The position numbers and the translations under genes were made by a program. Below, piece by piece: positions 15,212-18,906 of a stretch of 18,906 nucleotides of DNA (position 1 is its first letter; the number at the start of each line of letters is the position of its first letter). The notes under the pieces are model-generated. The model did no database searches, was not told the DNA's origin, and was given only the letters and a program-made list of their open reading frames with translations. Source of the stretch: Veillonella sp. (lineage in GTDB: Bacteria; Bacillota; Negativicutes; Veillonellales; Veillonellaceae); assembly GCF_015058545.1 (NCBI RefSeq), contig NZ_SVCB01000064.1, positions 1-18,906 of the forward strand, in the 5' to 3' direction.

Positions 15212-15700
15212 ATGGAATTAACACATTTTGACGAAGCCGGTAACGCCCGCATGGTAGACGTCAGTGAGAAGGTCGTTATTTCGCGGACGGCTGTGGCTGA
15301 AGGCTATATATCGGTTAATGCGGAGATTTATGAACGCATTAAGGCGGGGACTATGAAAAAAGGCGATGTTTTGGCGGTGGCTCAACTGGCGGCGATTATG
15401 GGCGCCAAGAAAACATCCGATTTAATCCCTTTGTGTCACCCTTTGATGCTCAGCAAGGTGGCTGTTATTTGTGAGCTTGATGAAAAGCGCCGGGCCGTGC
15501 GTATTGAAGCGACTGTTAAGACATCAGGTCAAACCGGGGTCGAAATGGAAGCGTTAACCGCTGTACAAGTGGGGCTCCTTACGGTATACGATATGTGCAA
15601 AGCCATCGACAAGAGTATGGTTATGGGGCCGGTTTATTTAGTGGAAAAAGCGGGTGGCAAGAGCGGTCATTTCGTCAATAATAATCGGCCGGCTAAGTAA
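15212..15700 (+). CDS. moaC: Cyclic pyranopterin monophosphate synthase
   Basis: MoaC, with MoaA, converts GTP to cyclic pyranopterin monophosphate, the first stage of molybdenum cofactor synthesis. The 162-residue protein has the expected blocks: N-terminal MVDVSEK, AQLAAIMGAKKTSDLIPLCH followed by PLMLSKV, SGQTGVEMEALTAV, and the active-site stretch VYDMCKAIDKSMVMGPV, ending with GGKSGHF. AGGGG at 15200-15204 supports the ATG. No moaA, moaB, moaE or mog gene adjoins, which is unusual because these often cluster; the rest of the pathway must be elsewhere if it functions. Confidence 0.95.
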   Translation: MELTHFDEAGNARMVDVSEKVVISRTAVAEGYISVNAEIYERIKAGTMKKGDVLAVAQLAAIMGAKKTSDLIPLCHPLMLSKVAVICELDEKRRAVRIEATVKTSGQTGVEMEALTAVQVGLLTVYDMCKAIDKSMVMGPVYLVEKAGGKSGHFVNNNRPAK

Positions 15701-15764
15701 ATTTTAGAATGAAATATACTAAGTGGTGTTTTCAAACATAAAGCACCCTAGCCTCAATAAAGAC

Positions 15765-15793
15765 TTGAACCATACTCCATAATTAGGTAAAAT
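15765..15793 (+). promoter_or_regulatory. Probable sigma-A promoter of trmL-ylbF-murB
   Basis: TTGAAC (15765-15770), exactly 17 bases, then TAAAAT (15788-15793). The spacer carries ATACTCCATAATT, nearly identical to a motif upstream of moaC. The start would be near 15800, about 38 bases before the trmL ATG. Confidence 0.65.
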
Positions 15794-15837
15794 AAGATGT
15801 TAGACCAAATAGATTAAATGACAGAAAAGAGTGTATT

Positions 15838-16329
15838 ATGGAAATTGTATTGGTAGAACCGGAAATTCCCGGTAATACAGGAAATATTGCCCGCCTTTGC
15901 GCGGCCAATCACATGACCTTACATTTGGTAAAACCGTTGGGTTTTAAGCTGGAAGACAAATACTTGAAACGAGCCGGCCTCGATTACTGGGATCTCGTGG
16001 ATGTACAGGTTCATGAAAATTTACAGGAAGTATACGATAAATATCCCGACCGTCGTTATTTCTATGCAACGACGAAAGCTAAACATACATATGCCGAAGT
16101 AGAGTATCAGATTGGTGACATGCTCGTGTTCGGCAAGGAAACGAAAGGGTTACCGGAAGATTTGTTGGCAGCGAATTACGACCATACGATTCGCATCCCC
16201 ATGATTGCGGAAGCCCGTTCACTTAATTTATCCAATTCGGTGGCGATTATTGCGTATGAAGCAATGCGTCAGTTGAATTTTCCGGATTTAAAAAACTTTG
16301 GTCATTTAACAATGAAAGGTGGAATTTAA
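15838..16329 (+). CDS. trmL: tRNA (cytidine/uridine-34 2'-O)-methyltransferase
   Basis: TrmL methylates the ribose of the wobble nucleotide in certain leucine tRNAs using S-adenosylmethionine. The 163-residue length equals the minimal SPOUT methyltransferase form. It starts with EPEIPGNTGNIARLC. The trefoil-knot cofactor region is clear: FGKETKGLP, IPM and RSLNLSNSVAIIAYEA. There is no RNA-binding extension, as expected for TrmL (formerly YibK/CspR). The SD (GAAAAGAG) is weak. It is followed after three bases by the YlbF-like gene, so they are surely cotranscribed. Confidence 0.93.
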   Translation: MEIVLVEPEIPGNTGNIARLCAANHMTLHLVKPLGFKLEDKYLKRAGLDYWDLVDVQVHENLQEVYDKYPDRRYFYATTKAKHTYAEVEYQIGDMLVFGKETKGLPEDLLAANYDHTIRIPMIAEARSLNLSNSVAIIAYEAMRQLNFPDLKNFGHLTMKGGI

Positions 16330-16332
16330 ACA

Positions 16333-16686
16333 ATGAATTATGATAAGGCTTATGAATTACAGAAAGCAATGCGTGAGAGTGAAGAATATAAAGCGTTGAT
16401 GACGGCTCAGGAAGCTGTTGAAGGCGACAGCACTGCTAAAGGTTTAATTGAACAATTCTTGATGCAACAGATGCAATGGGAGTACGCTAAAATGGCAGAA
16501 GCACCTGAAGCGGAAGAAATCGGTAAAAAATTGGAAGAATTAATGCCTATGATTCAGGCTAACTCCGGTGCTCAAGCATATTTACAAGCTCATGTACGCT
16601 GGACTCAAGTTTCCAATGACATTTATCGTATTATCAGTGAACCTATTACAGAAGGAATGAAAATTCTTGAAAAAGCTAAACAGTAA
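16333..16686 (+). CDS. YlbF/YmcA-family protein
   Basis: This is a 117-residue, almost entirely helical, acidic protein. Heptad-like stretches such as LQKAMRESEEYKALMTAQEA and the mid-region IEQFLMQQMQWEYAKM match the YlbF/YmcA family. In Bacillus, YlbF and YmcA join YaaT in a complex that adjusts RNase Y activity and affects competence and biofilms. Whether this homologue does the same is inference; it could equally be a YheA-like relative. AAGGTGGA precedes the start. It follows trmL by three bases and its last 20 bases overlap the proposed murB start. Confidence 0.8.
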   Translation: MNYDKAYELQKAMRESEEYKALMTAQEAVEGDSTAKGLIEQFLMQQMQWEYAKMAEAPEAEEIGKKLEELMPMIQANSGAQAYLQAHVRWTQVSNDIYRIISEPITEGMKILEKAKQ

Positions 16687-17599
16687 TTTACAAGCTCTTT
16701 ATACTGATTTACAGCAAATTGTATCGTCCGGTTCACTCCGCTGTCATGAGCCGTTAGCGGCGCACACGACGTTTAAAATCGGCGGACCGGCCGATATTTT
16801 TGTGACGCCTCAAACCATGGGTCAACTGAGTCAGGTGTTGGCGGCGATTCATAAAGCGGACGTACCGCTTACCGTTTTGGGGAGTGGCTCCAATGTTTTG
16901 GTTCTCGACGGCGGTATTCGCGGCGTCGTCTTGTCGCTCAGCGATATGCGTGAAACTATGGCTGCCATTGATGGTGTAATGACTGTCAGTGCGGGTTATA
17001 TGTTAAAAGATGCGTCGGAATTTGCCTATGCAGCCGGTCTTACGGGTATGGAATTTGCCATCGGCATTCCGGGTACTTTAGGCGGGGCTGTATTCATGAA
17101 TGCCGGCGCCTATGGCGGCGAAATGTGCCAAGTGGTAACTAAGGTTCGCGCCGTCGACATGGCCGGTCATGTGTCGGAATATAATGCGGACGAATTGGCA
17201 TTTGCCTATCGTCACAGCCGTTTCCACGAAAGCCATGAAATCATCGGCGAAGTGGATATTCGCTTAAAAGAAGGCGATAAGGATGAAATCTTGGCGCTCA
17301 TGGAAGATTTGACGCAGCGCCGTGAAAGTAAACAGCCATTGGAATATGCCAGTGCCGGATCCACGTTTAAACGGCCACCGGGATATTTTGCAGGGACCTT
17401 GATTGAGCAGACCGGTCTTAAGGGCCTCGCTGTAGGTGATGCGGAAGTGTCCCAAAAACACGCCGGTTTTGTTATTAATAAAGGACAGGCATCGGCTGAG
17501 GATGTGCTGAATTTAATTCACAGTGTCCAGGCCCGGGTTGCGGAAGCACACGGCGTTAATCTGGAGACGGAAGTGCGCATCATCGGTGAAAAGGCTTAA
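16667..17599 (+). CDS. murB: UDP-N-acetylenolpyruvoylglucosamine reductase
   Basis: MurB reduces UDP-GlcNAc-enolpyruvate to UDP-MurNAc with NADPH and FAD, the second committed step of peptidoglycan synthesis. The 310-residue protein shows the FAD-binding blocks HTTFKIGGPADIFVTP, LGSGSNVLVLDGGIRGVV and GIPGTLGGAVFMNAGAYGGE. The substrate domain has YRHSRF, the proton-donor Ser232 in GSTFKRP, and Glu302 in LETEVRIIG. The layout fits type II MurB of Firmicutes. The start is TTG at 16667, inside the end of the YlbF-like gene, with GAAGGA at 16651-16656; no ATG or GTG is available before the first conserved residues. This suggests translational coupling. Confidence 0.95.
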   Translation: MKKLNSNLQALYTDLQQIVSSGSLRCHEPLAAHTTFKIGGPADIFVTPQTMGQLSQVLAAIHKADVPLTVLGSGSNVLVLDGGIRGVVLSLSDMRETMAAIDGVMTVSAGYMLKDASEFAYAAGLTGMEFAIGIPGTLGGAVFMNAGAYGGEMCQVVTKVRAVDMAGHVSEYNADELAFAYRHSRFHESHEIIGEVDIRLKEGDKDEILALMEDLTQRRESKQPLEYASAGSTFKRPPGYFAGTLIEQTGLKGLAVGDAEVSQKHAGFVINKGQASAEDVLNLIHSVQARVAEAHGVNLETEVRIIGEKA

Positions 17600-17756
17600 A
17601 AGTAAGAATATTTTGATTTTGTACGAGAAACGCCTCTTGAATCATTGAAGAGGAATAAAAAATTTATATAAGCTTTTGCCTGAACGGGGAACTCTCTCTA
17701 TCGAGAGTATTCTAAGTAGGGCAAAAATTATTATATCTAGAAATATTAAAATGTGG
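17600..17756 (+). other. murB-rplM gap with a structured element
   Basis: CCTCTT (17634-17639) and AAGAGG (17648-17653) form a hairpin without a T tail. Next, TTTTGCC (17674-17680) pairs with GGCAAAA (17720-17726). This encloses GAA/TTC (17682-17684 with 17710-17712) and a tip ACTCTC (17691-17696) with GAGAGT (17703-17708). The nested 53-base element is followed by ATTATTATAT. It is not a convincing terminator and matches no RNA family I recognise. Confidence 0.45.
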
Positions 17757-17786
17757 TTGACATCACTGGTACTAACCATGTATAAT
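17757..17786 (+). promoter_or_regulatory. Strong promoter of rplM-rpsI
   Basis: A perfect TTGACA (17757-17762) and a perfect TATAAT (17781-17786) are separated by 18 bases, with TG immediately before the -10. The start falls near 17793, leaving a leader of about 89 bases. High strength is expected for ribosomal protein genes. Confidence 0.88.
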
Positions 17787-17794
17787 ATTTCGGT

Positions 17795-17843
17795 AAGCAT
17801 TTGAATCTTATTCCATTAGCCCCGGAAAGAGAGCAGGATGCTT
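17795..17843 (+). ncRNA. Probable ribosomal protein L13 leader
   Basis: The rplM leader can fold as a closing stem AAGCAT (17795-17800)/ATGCTT (17838-17843) with an inner stem CTTATTCC (17807-17814)/GGAAAGAG (17824-17831), one mismatch and one wobble. It begins at the predicted transcript start and lies upstream of the GAGGAGG site. Firmicutes rplM-rpsI operons often carry an L13-binding autoregulatory leader in this position; I judge it by position and shape, not by a covariance search. Confidence 0.5.
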
Positions 17844-17881
17844 TTTGGTAAAGTTAGTCGTTATGAGGAGGAATTAGCAGC

Positions 17882-18322
17882 ATGAAAACCACATATATGG
17901 CCAATCCGAACACTATCGAACGGAAATGGTATGTTGTTGACGCTGAAGGTAAAACTTTAGGACGCCTTGCTGCCGAAGTAGCTAAAGTTCTTCGGGGCAA
18001 AAATAAACCAACTTTCACACCACATGTTGACACCGGTGACCACGTTATCGTAATCAACGCTGAGAAAGTTCGTTTCACAGGTAAAAAATTAGAACAGAAA
18101 ACGTATTTCCGTCATTCCGGTTATCCGGGCGGTTCCACATTCGTTACTCTTGGTAACATGTTGGCAAAACACCCTGAACGCGTTGTGGAAATGGCAGTTC
18201 GCGGGATGCTTCCTAAGAACAAATTAGGCGCTCAAATTTATCGTAAATTGAACGTTTATGCAGGTCCTGAACATCCACATGCAGCTCAGAAACCTGAAGT
18301 TTTGGAATTTGATATTCGGTAA
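17882..18322 (+). CDS. rplM: 50S ribosomal protein L13
   Basis: L13 is an early-assembling protein of the large ribosomal subunit. The 146-residue protein has the family signature blocks WYVVDAEGKTLGRLAAEVAK, LRGKNKPTFTPHVDTGDHV and VINAEKVRFTGKK, then HSGYPGG and AVRGMLPKNKLG, ending in EVLEFDIR. Its length is standard. GAGGAGG lies about nine bases before the ATG. It is the first gene of the conserved rplM-rpsI pair, and in organisms with an L13 leader this protein represses its own operon. Confidence 0.98.
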   Translation: MKTTYMANPNTIERKWYVVDAEGKTLGRLAAEVAKVLRGKNKPTFTPHVDTGDHVIVINAEKVRFTGKKLEQKTYFRHSGYPGGSTFVTLGNMLAKHPERVVEMAVRGMLPKNKLGAQIYRKLNVYAGPEHPHAAQKPEVLEFDIR

Positions 18323-18345
18323 TTTCCGGGAGGAGGAACATACAC

Positions 18346-18738
18346 ATGGCAGTAGCTCAGTACTACGGTACAGGCCGTAGAAAATCTTCCGTTGCCAGAG
18401 TTCGTCTGGTACCGGGCACAGGTAAAATCACGATTAACAAACGTGAATTAAACGAATACTTCGGTCGTAAGACTTTGGAATTGATCGTAAAACAACCGCT
18501 TAACCTTACCGGTACGGTTGAACAATATGATGTTATCGCCAGCGTTGAAGGCGGCGGTCCATCCGGTCAAGCAGGCGCAATCCGTCACGGTATTTCCCGT
18601 GCGTTGCTCGGCGTTGACGAAGAACTTCGTCAGTCTCTTAAAAAAGCCGGCTTCTTGACTCGTGACCCACGTATGAAAGAACGTAAAAAATACGGTCTCA
18701 AAAAAGCTCGTAAAGCATCCCAGTTCTCGAAACGTTAA
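18346..18738 (+). CDS. rpsI: 30S ribosomal protein S9
   Basis: S9 belongs to the head of the small subunit; its C-terminal tail reaches the P-site tRNA. The 130-residue protein starts with YYGTGRRKSSVARVRLVPG and contains the conserved VEGGGPSGQAGAIRHGISRA block. The basic tail ends in SKR, as in essentially all S9 proteins, so the gene is complete. GGGAGGAGG precedes the ATG and rplM ends 23 bases upstream. No terminator of its own follows before the insertion sequence that starts 30 bases later. Confidence 0.98.
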   Translation: MAVAQYYGTGRRKSSVARVRLVPGTGKITINKRELNEYFGRKTLELIVKQPLNLTGTVEQYDVIASVEGGGPSGQAGAIRHGISRALLGVDEELRQSLKKAGFLTRDPRMKERKKYGLKKARKASQFSKR

Positions 18739-18770
18739 TTTTCGATTACAAATGGAAAACCCTACAAATG

Positions 18771-18825
18771 AACCGACCCCTTAAAGTTAGACCTAAAAAT
18801 CTAATTTTAAGGAGGTCGGTTTTTT
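18771..18825 (+). terminator. Terminator hairpin at the IS left end
   Basis: AACCGACC (18771-18778) pairs with GGTCGGTT (18814-18821), and CCTTAAAGTTAGA (18779-18791) pairs with TCTAATTTTAAGG (18800-18812). The result is about 21 pairs with a single bulged A and one wobble. A T run (18820-18825) follows. The transposase SD AAGGAGG (18809-18815) is inside the 3' arm. It may also serve as terminator for rplM-rpsI. Confidence 0.85.
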
Positions 18826-18826
18826 C

Positions 18827-18906
18827 ATGTCAAAATATAGTTTTAAATTTAAGCTAAAAGTTGTTACAGCATATTTAAATGGAGAAGGCGGTGGCAGAAC
18901 TCTAGC
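18827..18906 (+). CDS. IS3-family transposase OrfA, N-terminal fragment (continues past window)
   Basis: The ATG at 18827 opens a frame to the window edge encoding 26 residues, beginning MSKYSFKFKLKVVTAYLNGE and continuing GGGRTLA. This is the start of the helix-turn-helix OrfA of IS150-type elements, which recognises the terminal repeats; OrfB, made by frameshifting, holds the DDE catalytic core and lies outside. The SD AAGGAGG is 11 bases upstream, buried in the terminal hairpin. Whether the gene is intact cannot be seen here. Confidence 0.8.
   Translation, partial: MSKYSFKFKLKVVTAYLNGEGGGRTL

Larger units (their letters stand above)
18769..18906 (+). mobile_element. Left end of an IS3-family (IS150-like) insertion sequence, cut by window edge
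   Basis: The terminal TGAACCGACCCCTTAAAGTT resembles the ends of IS150-group elements (TG, then a GACCCC core, then AAAGTT-GAC). It is followed by an orfA-type transposase start. Only 138 bases are in the window, so the right end, orfB and target duplication cannot be checked. The exact left boundary is inferred from the family pattern. Confidence 0.75.

Noticed and set aside
15721..15748. Hairpin GGTGTTTT/AAAGCACC after moaC as terminator
   Set aside because: The stem is plausible, but no T run follows on either strand.
1..18906. CRISPR arrays, tRNA or rRNA genes, prophage or defence genes
   Set aside because: Reading both strands, I found no repeat-spacer pattern, no cloverleaf-like gene and no matching protein motifs.

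Overview
The window looks like a chromosomal stretch from a low-to-moderate GC Gram-positive-lineage bacterium. The most likely source is a Veillonella-like member of the Negativicutes. That placement is inferred from gene content (a single-chain PurL of the clostridial type, the xpt/LysR pairing, YlbF-family and UPF0173 proteins) and from the strong AGGAGG ribosome sites. No 16S rRNA gene or other definitive marker is present.

Left part (1-6073): a large minus-strand purL, cut by the window edge before its glutaminase Cys, is divergent from a plus-strand unit made of a LysR-type regulator, xpt (xanthine phosphoribosyltransferase) and two tandem paralogous YbjN-like proteins of unknown role. 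This unit ends in a strong intrinsic terminator at 6035-6073.

Centre (6091-13521): a purine operon, purE-purC-purF-purM-purN-purH-purD, follows a clear sigma-A promoter (6150-6178). PurBox-like sites lie just upstream of the promoter, and an imperfect inverted repeat covers its -10 box. Together with purL, the window encodes every step from PRPP to IMP except adenylosuccinate lyase (PurB); no purK is seen beside the class I purE. purF/purM and purM/purN overlap, which suggests translational coupling. A small XRE-type regulator (13647-14009) follows purD.

Right part (14010-18738): two large hairpins, at least one of them a good terminator, separate the purine locus from a minus-strand UPF0173 metal-dependent hydrolase. 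Next come a solitary moaC, a tight trmL-ylbF-like-murB unit, and rplM-rpsI (ribosomal proteins L13 and S9) behind a strong promoter and a probable L13-type autoregulatory leader. The right edge holds the start of an IS3-family (IS150-like) insertion sequence 30 bases after rpsI. Its terminal hairpin is a terminator and also buries the transposase ribosome site.

Most of the window is well-known housekeeping metabolism, and I do not see a complete new system. The parts least explained by known genes are the tandem YbjN-like pair inside the purine locus, the regulatory architecture around purL/LysR and purE, a 13-base motif shared by the moaC and trmL upstream regions, and a structured element between murB and rplM.
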